Assembly: GCA_963677625.2 (NCBI GenBank)
Contig: CAXXSW010000010.1
Span: 124,001-188,000 of the forward strand
Source: UBA1351 sp963677625
Lineage (GTDB): Bacteria; Bacillota; Clostridia; Lachnospirales; Vallitaleaceae
DNA: 64,000 bases
Reading direction: 5' to 3'
Each line of letters begins with the position of its first letter. Position 1 is the first letter of the stretch. The notes beneath the pieces are model-generated. The model did no database searches and was not told the origin of the DNA. It saw only the letters and a program-made list of their open reading frames with translations. Positions 41,973 through 49,658 of this stretch are shown here, one piece after another. The translations under genes and the position numbers were made by a program.

Positions 41973-42023
41973 CTATGCGTTATGAAGTTCCTCCTGGATA
42001 ATAACAAAACTATATCTTAGCAT
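41973..42023 (-). CDS. 16-codon upstream ORF in the rsgA leader
   Basis: ATG 42023 follows a consensus AAAGGAG (minus strand, 42038-42032) with eight-base spacing. It encodes MLRYSFVIIQEELHNA and stops at 41973, about 43 bases before the leader terminator. Its ribosome binding site can pair exactly over nine bases with CCTTTCTTT at 41961-41953, which would hide it. This strongly suggests a translated leader peptide controlling termination, as for antibiotic-inducible genes; the signal is unknown. Confidence 0.55.
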   Translation of the reverse strand: MLRYSFVIIQEELHNA

Positions 42024-42059
42024 AATACGTTCTCCTTTCTTTAATAAAACATTAAATTC

Positions 42060-42088
42060 AGTGTATAACAATTAGAATGAAATGTCAA
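42060..42088 (-). promoter_or_regulatory. promoter of rsgA
   Basis: On the minus strand a consensus TTGACA (42088-42083), a 17-base spacer and TACACT (42065-42060) would start a leader of about 190 bases. It is back to back with the promoter of the PfkB-like gene. Confidence 0.55.
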
Positions 42089-42110
42089 TAAATATTCATA
42101 GCTATCAGTG

Positions 42111-42139
42111 TTTACAGGCCTAAGAAATTAAGATATACT
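42111..42139 (+). promoter_or_regulatory. promoter of the pfkB-like / yigZ / DUF2791 operon
   Basis: TTTACA (42111-42116), a 17-base spacer and TATACT (42134-42139) lie 35 bases before the first gene. Confidence 0.65.
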
Positions 42140-42173
42140 TAATAAAGAATATCTACATATAGAGGAGAAACCA

Positions 42174-43118
42174 TTGATACTAACGATTGCACTCAATCCA
42201 AGTGTTGTAAGACAAATAAATATAGACAAACTAGAGCTGGGACAGGTTAACAAATCAGACTCTGATGAACTTAGTGTTGGAGATTGTGGTATATACTCTG
42301 CCTATGTGGTGAAAGTTATGCAAGGCGAGCCCTATGTTATTGGGGTATCCGGTGGTATTGGAGGAAGGTTTATTAAGAACTTTCTAGATAAGAATCGAAT
42401 AAAGACTGACTTTTTACACGTAAATCATGAGACTAAGACCCTAATGCTTATTCAAGAAAAAAACCGAATAACCAGTATTTCCAGTCACAATGAGGAGATA
42501 TCCTTAAAGGATTTTAATAATATAAAGCACAAGATTAATAATCATCTGGAAGATACAGATATTGTTGCCATTTCAGGAAGTGATCATTATCTCCCACAGC
42601 TTTTGGAGGAGATACATCGAATGAGTAAGGACCGTAAGAAAATTGTCCTTGGTGCTGAAGGCTCCATTCTGTCCCAGTGTATAGACAATTATATATATGC
42701 AGTGGTATTAACCACTAAAGATTTGGACATATTGGGACTTAAGTATCCTGATACAGCTGAATCCTATGATGAAATACGTAAATTTGCCAGAAGTAGGCAT
42801 ATTAAGTATATTTTTTTACATGGCAATGATGAAATCTTTGGTTTGGCAAAAAATAAGATTTGTAGGATTAAGACCCAACACAAGAACGAGATTTATCCTA
42901 TTGTCAAAAGTATGATACTTGGTGGTGTAACCATTGGAGTACATAGACACTATTCTTTTGAGAAGATTATGAAATTAATTGGGTCCATAGCAAATGGTGC
43001 ATCTATTGATGAGTTTCCATTTGTTATTAACAGAAAAGATATCGACCGAGGTATCAAGCATTGCAAAATTGAGGAATTATATAATCAGAGGCAGGGATAC
43101 ATGGATGAAGACCTATAA
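42174..43118 (+). CDS. degenerate PfkB-family sugar-kinase-like protein
   Basis: This 314-residue protein begins like 1-phosphofructokinases (MILTIALNPSV), and its length and fold pattern fit the PfkB family. However, key residues are lost. The Asp that normally follows NPA/S is replaced (NPSVVRQI), the GGxNVS-type substrate loop is missing, and the C-terminal GAGDS catalytic motif reads LGGVTIG with no aspartate. It is therefore probably not a kinase; it may be a regulatory or binding relic. AGGAG six bases before TTG 42174 supports this start. Its end overlaps yigZ by 14 bases, so the operon is intact and the gene is not simply decaying. Confidence 0.75.
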   Translation: MILTIALNPSVVRQINIDKLELGQVNKSDSDELSVGDCGIYSAYVVKVMQGEPYVIGVSGGIGGRFIKNFLDKNRIKTDFLHVNHETKTLMLIQEKNRITSISSHNEEISLKDFNNIKHKINNHLEDTDIVAISGSDHYLPQLLEEIHRMSKDRKKIVLGAEGSILSQCIDNYIYAVVLTTKDLDILGLKYPDTAESYDEIRKFARSRHIKYIFLHGNDEIFGLAKNKICRIKTQHKNEIYPIVKSMILGGVTIGVHRHYSFEKIMKLIGSIANGASIDEFPFVINRKDIDRGIKHCKIEELYNQRQGYMDEDL

Positions 43119-43752
43119 GACAGTCATTGAAACCGTCGAGACCTTGAATGTTGTCAAAAAATCTAAATTTCATTCCTTTCTTTTTTCCTGTGAAACCATT
43201 GGAGACTTTGAAAAAAAGCTGAGTCAGATTAAGAAAATATACCCTGGTGCAACGCATTATTGTTATACTTATCGGATTATGGACCAAGTTCTTTTGGAAA
43301 GGTACCAAGACGATGGTGAACCAAGTGGTACGGCTGGTCTTCCTATGTTGAATGTATTAAAAGGCCATGAGCTAATTCAATGTGGTGGTGTAGTTGTCCG
43401 CTATTTTGGAGGAATCAAGCTTGGAACAGGCGGACTTGCTAGTGCTTATTCTCAAGGTATTATTGATTGTGTTAGTAAGAGTAAGATAGTGATAAAGGAA
43501 GAGGCTGTCCTTCTTGAGATAGTAGTTGACTATAGTGCAAGTGGGAAAATTGATTACTTAGCGGTAAGCCAGGACTTAGCAATTCTTGATACTGTTTATG
43601 CAAATGATGTAGCATATCTTTTTGCAATAAGAGCTGATGAGGAGTCGACATTTGTTAATGAGATCAAGGAACTTACCGGAGGCAAAGCAGCTATCAAGGA
43701 AATTCGTAGAACACTTGGTTTTTTTGGTTTAAAAGAATTTATTGAAAAGTAA
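43105..43752 (+). CDS. yigZ: YigZ/IMPACT-family protein
   Basis: This 215-residue protein of the UPF0029/IMPACT family has the hallmark YQDDGEPSGTAGLPML and VVRYFGGIKLGTGGLASAY motifs, with the C-terminal DUF1949-type domain. Members bind nucleic acid and relate to yeast Yih1 and mammalian IMPACT; the bacterial role is unclear. An open frame extends upstream, but homology and AGGGA at 43093-43097 point to ATG 43105. It overlaps the PfkB-like gene and lies 36 bases before the DUF2791 gene. Confidence 0.9.
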   Translation: MKTYKTVIETVETLNVVKKSKFHSFLFSCETIGDFEKKLSQIKKIYPGATHYCYTYRIMDQVLLERYQDDGEPSGTAGLPMLNVLKGHELIQCGGVVVRYFGGIKLGTGGLASAYSQGIIDCVSKSKIVIKEEAVLLEIVVDYSASGKIDYLAVSQDLAILDTVYANDVAYLFAIRADEESTFVNEIKELTGGKAAIKEIRRTLGFFGLKEFIEK

Positions 43753-43788
43753 GTAGTTGTGGTCTAGGAGTGAGTTGAGGATAGGGAC

Positions 43789-44970
43789 ATGGGGCATTTA
43801 GATATCAAAACGAAAAGTCTACATTTTAATGCATTTACAAACGGTGTTGTACCGGGAGCTATTGAGACCCACTATCTTAAGGGAAGAGACAGGGAGTTGG
43901 ATAGCCTCTTATATACCTTGGATTTAGCTCGAGACAAAGGTGTTTCGAGTTTTAAATTAATTGAAGGTCCCTATGGGAGCGGAAAAACCATGATTCTTTC
44001 TGTTTTTGAAAAATATGCATTGAGGGAAGGTTTTTTGGTTAGTCGGATTTCTTTGGGAAGTCATAATAACTTTTCGAAACCTGAAATCATATACAGGGAT
44101 ATTATGTCAAATCTTGTCGTTCAAGCAGACAAACCTAATTGTGAGTTCGAGGATCTTTTTAAGGAATGGCTTATAGAGACCAAGAAAGCCAAGTCTCAGG
44201 CTGAGGCCACTAAGAAAATATATCATGTTATCTCTGAGCTTCAAAAATATCATTCTTCTTTTGCCCAGGTGCTTTTGGTTTATATTAGATCTTTAATCAA
44301 TAATGATATTGAATTGTCTTCTATAGCTGCTGGCTGGATAAAGGGAGATTATAATCTACCATACGATCAGAAGAAAAGGTTACATATAAAGGGCAATATT
44401 GATAGACACAATGCCTTTGACGTCTTAAGGGGATTTTCTAAGCTAGTACATTTGTTGGGATACAATGGGTTAGTTGTCTTAGTTGATGAGTTGGAATACA
44501 TACTTGGTGAGCGAGTGGATATACGACATAAATCTTATACCTCCATGCGGCATCTTTTGGATGAAATAGGTGAGAATAAGTGGCATCAGACGATTTTTAT
44601 AGGTGCTCAAACGCCTGAAATTATACAAAATAAAGAAAAAGGATATTATTCATATGAAGCTTTGGCCCAGAGGATTGTTAGTGGTTTTGATGATGTGGGC
44701 AGGTTAAAGGATTTTCGTAATCTGACGATTATTCCTTTATCAAGAACGTCTGATGATTCCTTTATTGAGATTGGTGAACAGGTGGTAGGCCTAACAGATT
44801 GCCAGGTGAATCCTAACCATCTAAGTAAGCTTGCACTTTTAGAATTGAAGAAGAATGAAAAAGTCAGCGGTAAAGAGGGGGTAGTGAGAGAATATATTAA
44901 GTGTTTGGTTCATCTCATAGAGCTATCTAATGATAATCCTAATATGCCGATTTTTAAGGTTAACCGATAA
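43789..44970 (+). CDS. orphan DUF2791 (BrxD-like) P-loop ATPase
   Basis: This 393-residue ATPase has Walker A GPYGSGKTM (about 61) and Walker B LVVLVDELEYI. It also has the segment ISLGSHNNFSKPEIIYRDIM typical of DUF2791, the domain of BrxD in BREX type 2 phage-defence systems. No other BREX gene (pglX, pglZ, pglW, brxC) is in the window, and it is the last gene of an operon with yigZ. It is somewhat shorter than typical BrxD. It may be a housekeeping relative of the defence ATPase or a lone remnant. AGGATAGGG precedes ATG 43789. Confidence 0.72.
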   Translation: MGHLDIKTKSLHFNAFTNGVVPGAIETHYLKGRDRELDSLLYTLDLARDKGVSSFKLIEGPYGSGKTMILSVFEKYALREGFLVSRISLGSHNNFSKPEIIYRDIMSNLVVQADKPNCEFEDLFKEWLIETKKAKSQAEATKKIYHVISELQKYHSSFAQVLLVYIRSLINNDIELSSIAAGWIKGDYNLPYDQKKRLHIKGNIDRHNAFDVLRGFSKLVHLLGYNGLVVLVDELEYILGERVDIRHKSYTSMRHLLDEIGENKWHQTIFIGAQTPEIIQNKEKGYYSYEALAQRIVSGFDDVGRLKDFRNLTIIPLSRTSDDSFIEIGEQVVGLTDCQVNPNHLSKLALLELKKNEKVSGKEGVVREYIKCLVHLIELSNDNPNMPIFKVNR

Positions 44971-45030
44971 ATGGTTAAATCATGGAGACCCTATCAGAAT
45001 ACCTACTTTAAAGTGAATATATTATATATA

Positions 45031-45066
45031 AAGACCTGGAAAAAATAGTATCCAGGTCCTTTTTAA
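45031..45066 (+). terminator. terminator of the yigZ-DUF2791 operon
   Basis: GACCTGGA pairs with TCCAGGTC around a ten-base A-rich loop, followed by CTTTTT. Confidence 0.85.
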
Positions 45067-45108
45067 AAAAGTTTTTAAAATGATTTTAAAAATACTTATT
45101 AAAAAGGG

Positions 45109-45170
45109 TTGAAAAAGTAAAAATCATGGTTTATAATGACCTTAACAGGCCAATCGGAACTTGAATTGGC
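45109..45170 (+). promoter_or_regulatory. xylA promoter with probable XylR operator
   Basis: TTGAAA (45109-45114), a 17-base spacer and TATAAT (45132-45137) give a strong promoter. An inverted repeat GCCAAT (45149-45154) / ATTGGC (45165-45170) lies just after the predicted start site near 45144, where a repressor would block transcription. The ROK regulator encoded downstream is the natural candidate to bind it. Confidence 0.6.
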
Positions 45171-45215
45171 AGGGTGTAAACATAATTTATGTATAAGTCT
45201 ATAGGAGGACTAATA

Positions 45216-46535
45216 ATGAGCGAATATTTTCAAGGTATAGGCAATATCCCATTTGAAGGTGCCAGTTCAACAAACCCATTGGCATTTAAATACTATGAAC
45301 CAGAACGTGTTGTTGCTGGTAAGAAGATGAAGGACCACCTTCGTTTTGCTATGAGTTATTGGCACACCATGACTGGTGGTGGAACAGATCCTTTTGGAGA
45401 TGCAACGATGGAAAGACCATATAACGGTCTTGAAGGAATGGAATTATCCTATGCACGTGTTGATGCAGCCTTTGAATTCATGACTAAACTTGGTATTGAG
45501 TATTTTTGTTTCCATGATCTGGATATTTCTCCAGAAGGTAAATCATTACAAGAAAAACTTGATAACCTGGATAAGATTGTAGATAAAATTGAAGCTAAAA
45601 TGCAAGAAACTGGCATTAAATGTCTATGGGGAACGACTAATGGATTTTCTAATCCAAGATTTGTTCATGGTGCAGCTACTGCTCCAAATGCAGATGTTTT
45701 TGCTTTTGCAGCGGCACAAGTAAAAAAGGCTATTGAAATAACTCACCGTCTTGGTGGCCAAAATTATGTATTCTGGGGTGGACGTGAAGGTTATGAGACC
45801 TTACTTAATACCGATGTAGGACTTGAAAATGACAATTTTGCAAGATTTTTACATATGGCTAAAGACTATGCAAAAAAAATTGGTTTTGAAGGACAATTCT
45901 TAATTGAGCCAAAACCAAAAGAGCCAACAAAGCACCAATATGATTTTGATGCTATGACAGTACTTGGTTTCTTAAGAAAGTATGATCTTATTGATGACAT
46001 CAAGTTAAATATTGAAGCTAATCATGCAACCCTTGCAGGACATACTTTCCAACATGAACTAATGATGTCAAGAATTAATGGTGTGCTTGGTTCTATTGAT
46101 GCCAACCAAGGCGATATGCTTCTTGGATGGGATACAGACCAGTTTCCAACCAATATTTATGATGCAACCCTTTGTATGTATGAAGTTCTTAAAAATGGCG
46201 GTATTGCACCAGGTGGACTTAACTTCGATTCAAAAGTTCGTCGTGGTTCTTTCCAACCGGATGACTTATTCATCTCCTATATCGTAGGTATGGATACTTT
46301 TGCCAAAGGACTTCTTGTTGCTGATAAACTAATGAGTGACGGTGTACTTGAAAACTTTGTTACTGGCCGTTATGCATCCTACAATGATGGTATAGGCAAA
46401 AAAATCATTGATGGAGAAACATCCTTTGAAGAGTTGGCTGAGTACGCTTTAAAGAATGATCAAATCAAGAACACTTCAGGTCGTCAGGAAATGCTTGAAG
46501 ACGTTGTAAATAGATACATCTACACAGCAGAGTAA
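45216..46535 (+). CDS. xylA: xylose isomerase
   Basis: This 439-residue enzyme converts D-xylose to D-xylulose. Metal and catalytic motifs are present: FCFHDLDISPEG (catalytic His), WGGREGYETLLNTD, FLIEPKPKEPTKHQYD and NIEANHATLAGHTFQHE. The length is right for the class II (long) type of Firmicutes. An upstream ATG at 45189 is in frame, but AGGAGG (45203-45208) is seven bases before ATG 45216. It is followed by the ROK regulator and xylulokinase, completing xylose entry into the pentose phosphate pathway. No xylose transporter is in the window. Confidence 0.97.
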   Translation: MSEYFQGIGNIPFEGASSTNPLAFKYYEPERVVAGKKMKDHLRFAMSYWHTMTGGGTDPFGDATMERPYNGLEGMELSYARVDAAFEFMTKLGIEYFCFHDLDISPEGKSLQEKLDNLDKIVDKIEAKMQETGIKCLWGTTNGFSNPRFVHGAATAPNADVFAFAAAQVKKAIEITHRLGGQNYVFWGGREGYETLLNTDVGLENDNFARFLHMAKDYAKKIGFEGQFLIEPKPKEPTKHQYDFDAMTVLGFLRKYDLIDDIKLNIEANHATLAGHTFQHELMMSRINGVLGSIDANQGDMLLGWDTDQFPTNIYDATLCMYEVLKNGGIAPGGLNFDSKVRRGSFQPDDLFISYIVGMDTFAKGLLVADKLMSDGVLENFVTGRYASYNDGIGKKIIDGETSFEELAEYALKNDQIKNTSGRQEMLEDVVNRYIYTAE

Positions 46536-46549
46536 TAAACCGTAGACGC

Positions 46550-46578
46550 TTGAGTATTGTCTGCCTGCTTGTTATAAT
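46550..46578 (+). promoter_or_regulatory. promoter of the xylR-like gene
   Basis: TTGAGT (46550-46555), a 17-base spacer and TATAAT (46573-46578) lie about 105 bases before the regulator gene. Confidence 0.65.
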
Positions 46579-46684
46579 ATACTGGATATGTAGTTATATC
46601 TTTTGAGAAAGCCTAGAGAAACCAGAGATGGGAAATCAGACTAGAGACATTATATATTCAGTATAGAAGACTAGGAGTGAAATA

Positions 46685-47863
46685 ATGGCAAGAATTGGAA
46701 CCTTAAGTCAGGAACAGATTAAAGAAATAAACCGCGTAAGCGTCATTAATATGATAAAGAAGGAAGGCCAGGTTACCAAGCATGATATTGCAAAAGCTTT
46801 AGGTTTAAGCATACCAACGGTAACAACCAACATCAATATGTTGATGGAGGAAGGCTATGTTCTTGAAGTTGGAGTTGCTGAGTCGACAGGTGGTCGAAAG
46901 CCGGTCATTTTAGGTTTCAATGAAAAAGCCAGATACTCTTTTGGAGTTAACATTTCACCTGATAGGATATCCATTATTTTGATTAACTTAAATTCTGAAC
47001 CTGTTCATAGTTTTAGTTTTATATATAGAAAAGAATTTACTTTTGATGACGTAATGGATTTGATTGCAAAAAAAATCGAGACTATCTTAGGTGATTTTCA
47101 TATTAAGAAAGATGTTGTTCTTGGAGTTGGTATCTCCTTGCCTGGTTTAGTTGAGGAGGAACAGTTGATTTTGGATAATGCCCCAAATATAGGCGTTAAG
47201 GATTACAACTTTACTAAGTTTCAGGAACATCTGGGCTTCAAGGTCTATATAGAAAATGAAGCAAATGTAGCAGCATACGCTGAAAGTCTTGAAAGCACAG
47301 AAGGCGCAATGAATAATGTGGTTTATGTATCCATTACCGAGGGTGTAGGTACAGGCATTATTATTGATAATCATATATACAAGTCAACTCATAAGAAGGC
47401 CGGTGAATTTGGTCATATGAGAGTATCCGATGAAGATATCAGGTGTAATTGCGGACGGACAGGATGTTGGGAGCTTTTTGCTTCCAAACGAGCCCTGTTT
47501 AAGTATTATAAAGAGTCAACTGGGGAGAGTGTGACATCTCTTGATCATATTTTTACTAGGTCAAACCTAGCCGATTCCAAAGTTAAAGTGGCTCTTGATA
47601 AATATTTGGATCACTTGTTTATAGGTATTGAGAATATTGTTCTTGGCCTAAACCCGGATTATGTCATTATAGGTGGTGAACTTGGTAAGTATAAGAACGA
47701 GCTTCTGGATTATGTTAATCAAAAGACCAAGCTAAGAAGTGCTTATATGGAGTATGAAGGTACAAAAATTGTTTTTTCAGAGTTAGGTGATAGAGGTTCT
47801 CTTATTGGAGCAGCTCTCTTACCTTTGCAAGATGTCTTTCATTATAGAAAAAGTGTATTATAA
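46685..47863 (+). CDS. xylR: ROK-family transcriptional repressor, probable XylR
   Basis: This 392-residue regulator has an N-terminal winged helix (about 15-70, with TKHDIAKALGLSIPTVTTNI) and a ROK sugar-kinase-like domain. The domain includes GVGISLPGLVE, GVGTGIIID and the zinc/ROK signature GEFGHMRV with CNCGRTGCWE. It sits between xylA and xylB, so it should respond to xylose and repress both. The operator candidate is at 45149-45170. GGAGTG precedes ATG 46685. Confidence 0.92.
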   Translation: MARIGTLSQEQIKEINRVSVINMIKKEGQVTKHDIAKALGLSIPTVTTNINMLMEEGYVLEVGVAESTGGRKPVILGFNEKARYSFGVNISPDRISIILINLNSEPVHSFSFIYRKEFTFDDVMDLIAKKIETILGDFHIKKDVVLGVGISLPGLVEEEQLILDNAPNIGVKDYNFTKFQEHLGFKVYIENEANVAAYAESLESTEGAMNNVVYVSITEGVGTGIIIDNHIYKSTHKKAGEFGHMRVSDEDIRCNCGRTGCWELFASKRALFKYYKESTGESVTSLDHIFTRSNLADSKVKVALDKYLDHLFIGIENIVLGLNPDYVIIGGELGKYKNELLDYVNQKTKLRSAYMEYEGTKIVFSELGDRGSLIGAALLPLQDVFHYRKSVL

Positions 47864-47865
47864 GA

Positions 47866-47905
47866 GGAAAACTGCATACCTGATAAATGGATGCAGTTTT
47901 CTTTC
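47866..47905 (+). terminator. terminator between xylR and xylB
   Basis: GAAAACTGCAT pairs exactly with ATGCAGTTTTC around a 13-base loop, followed by TTTC. It lies five bases after the xylR stop, so xylB depends on read-through or on a promoter I could not identify. Confidence 0.8.
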
Positions 47906-47930
47906 ATTATGAATAGGAAAGAAGGTAAAG

Positions 47931-49406
47931 ATGTTTTTTTTAGGAATAGATTTAGGGACGTCATCTGTTAAAGTTCTGGCTTTTAACTCGGATAATGAAA
48001 TCGTTGGTGATGTAACCAAGGAATATCCAGTTTATTTTCCTCAGGATAAGTGGGCACAACAGGATCCTGTAGATTGGTGGTCAGGTACTAAAGCTGCCAT
48101 TGTAGAACTAGTAGAAAAATATAAAATACCAAAAGATGGAATCAGGTCTATTAGTTTTTCAGGCCAGATGCATGGCCTTGTTGTTCTTGATGAGTCCAAT
48201 GAGGTCTTAACACCGGCCATACTATGGTGTGACCAAAGAACTGAGGAAGAATGCGAAGAGATTACTAACTATTTTGGACAAGAAAAATTAAGTGATTACA
48301 CAGGCAACAAAGCCCTTACGGGCTTTACTGCACCAAAGATCTTATGGGTCAAAAAGAATCTACCTGAGATTTTCGGGAAAATCAAGCATATTATGTTGCC
48401 CAAAGATTATATTAACTTTTGCTTGACGGGAAACTATTCAACAGATGTTTCTGATGCTTCAGGTATGCTGCTTTTAGATGTTAAGAATAGAACTTGGTCT
48501 AAGGAGGTTCTTGAATACCTAGGTATTACGGAGACTATGCTTCCAAAACTTCATGAATCCTATGAAGTAACAGGTGTGGTTTCAGATGTAGTTAAGGAAG
48601 AACTAGGGTTGAAAGGTGAAATTCTTGTTGCGGCCGGTGCAGGAGATCAGGCGGCTGGTGCCGTTGGAACTGGAACTGTTGCTCCTGGGGTTGTGTCAGT
48701 TACTCTGGGAACATCTGGTGTGGTTTTTGCTGCTCATGATGAATATGCCGTTGATAAAGACAATCGACTTCATGCCTTTTGCCATGCTAATGGTGGTTTC
48801 CATTCAATGGGAGTCATGCTTTCTGCAGCCAACTGCCTCAAGTGGTGGGTAGAGGATATGCAAAAAGGCATGAGTTTTGAAGATTTGCTTAAAGAAGCAG
48901 AAAACATAGAAAAACCTGATCAAAAGCTTGTCTTTCTTCCATATTTAATGGGTGAAAGAACCCCCTATGCAGATCCTGATGCAAAAGGTGCTTTTGTAGG
49001 TATGTCTATGAAAACAAGTAGGGGACATATGACAAAAGCTGTTCTTGAAGGCGTTTCCTTTGGTCTTAGAGACTCACTGGAGATTCTTAGAGATTTAAAT
49101 GTCCCTATAAAAGAAGTTCGTGTAATCGGTGGAGGGGCCAAGAGTCCTCTATGGAAGCAAATTTTAGCGGATATGTTTAATCTAGAGATTGAAGAAATCA
49201 ACACTAATCAAGGTGGTGCTTTGGGCGCAGGGATTTTGGCTGCTGTAGCCGCTGGTCATTTTGCATCAGTTGGAGAAGGCTGTGATAAGATGATTAAGGT
49301 AACCAATAAGGTTAAGCCTCATAAAGAAGCGGTTAAGTTTTATAATGAAAAATATCCTAAATATGTGAAATTGTATGAGTCTTTAAAGGACTGGTATAAG
49401 TTGTAA
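47931..49406 (+). CDS. xylB: xylulokinase
   Basis: This 491-residue FGGY-family kinase phosphorylates D-xylulose to xylulose-5-phosphate. It has the ATP-binding GIDLGTSSVKVL at the start, the substrate motif SGQMHGLVVLD near residue 79, WCDQRT, and the C-terminal VIGGGAKSPLWKQILADM signature. It follows xylA and xylR. GAAGG precedes ATG 47931. The substrate assignment rests on motif and operon context. Confidence 0.95.
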   Translation: MFFLGIDLGTSSVKVLAFNSDNEIVGDVTKEYPVYFPQDKWAQQDPVDWWSGTKAAIVELVEKYKIPKDGIRSISFSGQMHGLVVLDESNEVLTPAILWCDQRTEEECEEITNYFGQEKLSDYTGNKALTGFTAPKILWVKKNLPEIFGKIKHIMLPKDYINFCLTGNYSTDVSDASGMLLLDVKNRTWSKEVLEYLGITETMLPKLHESYEVTGVVSDVVKEELGLKGEILVAAGAGDQAAGAVGTGTVAPGVVSVTLGTSGVVFAAHDEYAVDKDNRLHAFCHANGGFHSMGVMLSAANCLKWWVEDMQKGMSFEDLLKEAENIEKPDQKLVFLPYLMGERTPYADPDAKGAFVGMSMKTSRGHMTKAVLEGVSFGLRDSLEILRDLNVPIKEVRVIGGGAKSPLWKQILADMFNLEIEEINTNQGGALGAGILAAVAAGHFASVGEGCDKMIKVTNKVKPHKEAVKFYNEKYPKYVKLYESLKDWYKL

Positions 49407-49410
49407 GAGT

Positions 49411-49443
49411 AAAGGCGGTGGGTCTCCACTGCCTTTGTTCTTT
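49411..49443 (+). terminator. terminator of xylB
   Basis: AAAGGCGGTGG pairs with CCACTGCCTTT (one G-T wobble) around GTCT, followed by GTTCTTT. It lies four bases after the xylB stop and directly before repeat copy B. Confidence 0.82.
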
Positions 49444-49447
49444 ACTA

Positions 49448-49499
49448 GGAAAGTCCTCCATAGGACTTTCCCAAGGTAACAATCGCAAGCGAATGCGAT
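49448..49499. repeat. palindromic intergenic repeat, copy B
   Basis: GGAAAGTCCT (49448-49457) and AGGACTTTCC (49462-49471) form an exact ten-base stem with a four-base loop. Ten bases later ATCGCA (49482-49487) pairs with TGCGAT (49494-49499). The preceding TTTGTTCT, the GGAAAGT/ACTTTCC ends and the ATCGCA spacing match copy A. Confidence 0.75.
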
Positions 49500-49560
49500 A
49501 AAGTCGTTTTGTTTTGTAAAAATGTATAAAACGCAAAAAAAATGTATAAAACGTAATTTC

Positions 49561-49589
49561 TTGACAGGAACAGAGGCTTGTGATAATAT
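49561..49589 (+). promoter_or_regulatory. promoter of the hsp20 gene
   Basis: Consensus TTGACA (49561-49566), a 17-base spacer and TAATAT (49584-49589), directly upstream of the CIRCE element. A GATAAT at 49582-49587 is the alternative -10 with 15-base spacing. Confidence 0.5.
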
Positions 49590-49599
49590 AATAATGTAA

Positions 49600-49626
49600 T
49601 TAGCACTCGATAAAGAAGAGTGCTAA
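49600..49626. promoter_or_regulatory. CIRCE operator (HrcA-binding site)
   Basis: TTAGCACTC, nine bases, GAGTGCTAA: an exact match to the CIRCE consensus. HrcA binding here should repress the small heat-shock gene until heat or protein stress. CIRCE usually controls groESL and dnaK operons; hrcA is not in the window. Confidence 0.95.
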
Positions 49627-49658
49627 CAGAATAATTTCATATTAAAGGAGGAATCTAT

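Noticed and set aside
43789..44970. A complete BREX defence system
   Set aside because: Only the DUF2791 gene is present; the neighbouring genes are yigZ, a PfkB-like gene and the xylose operon.
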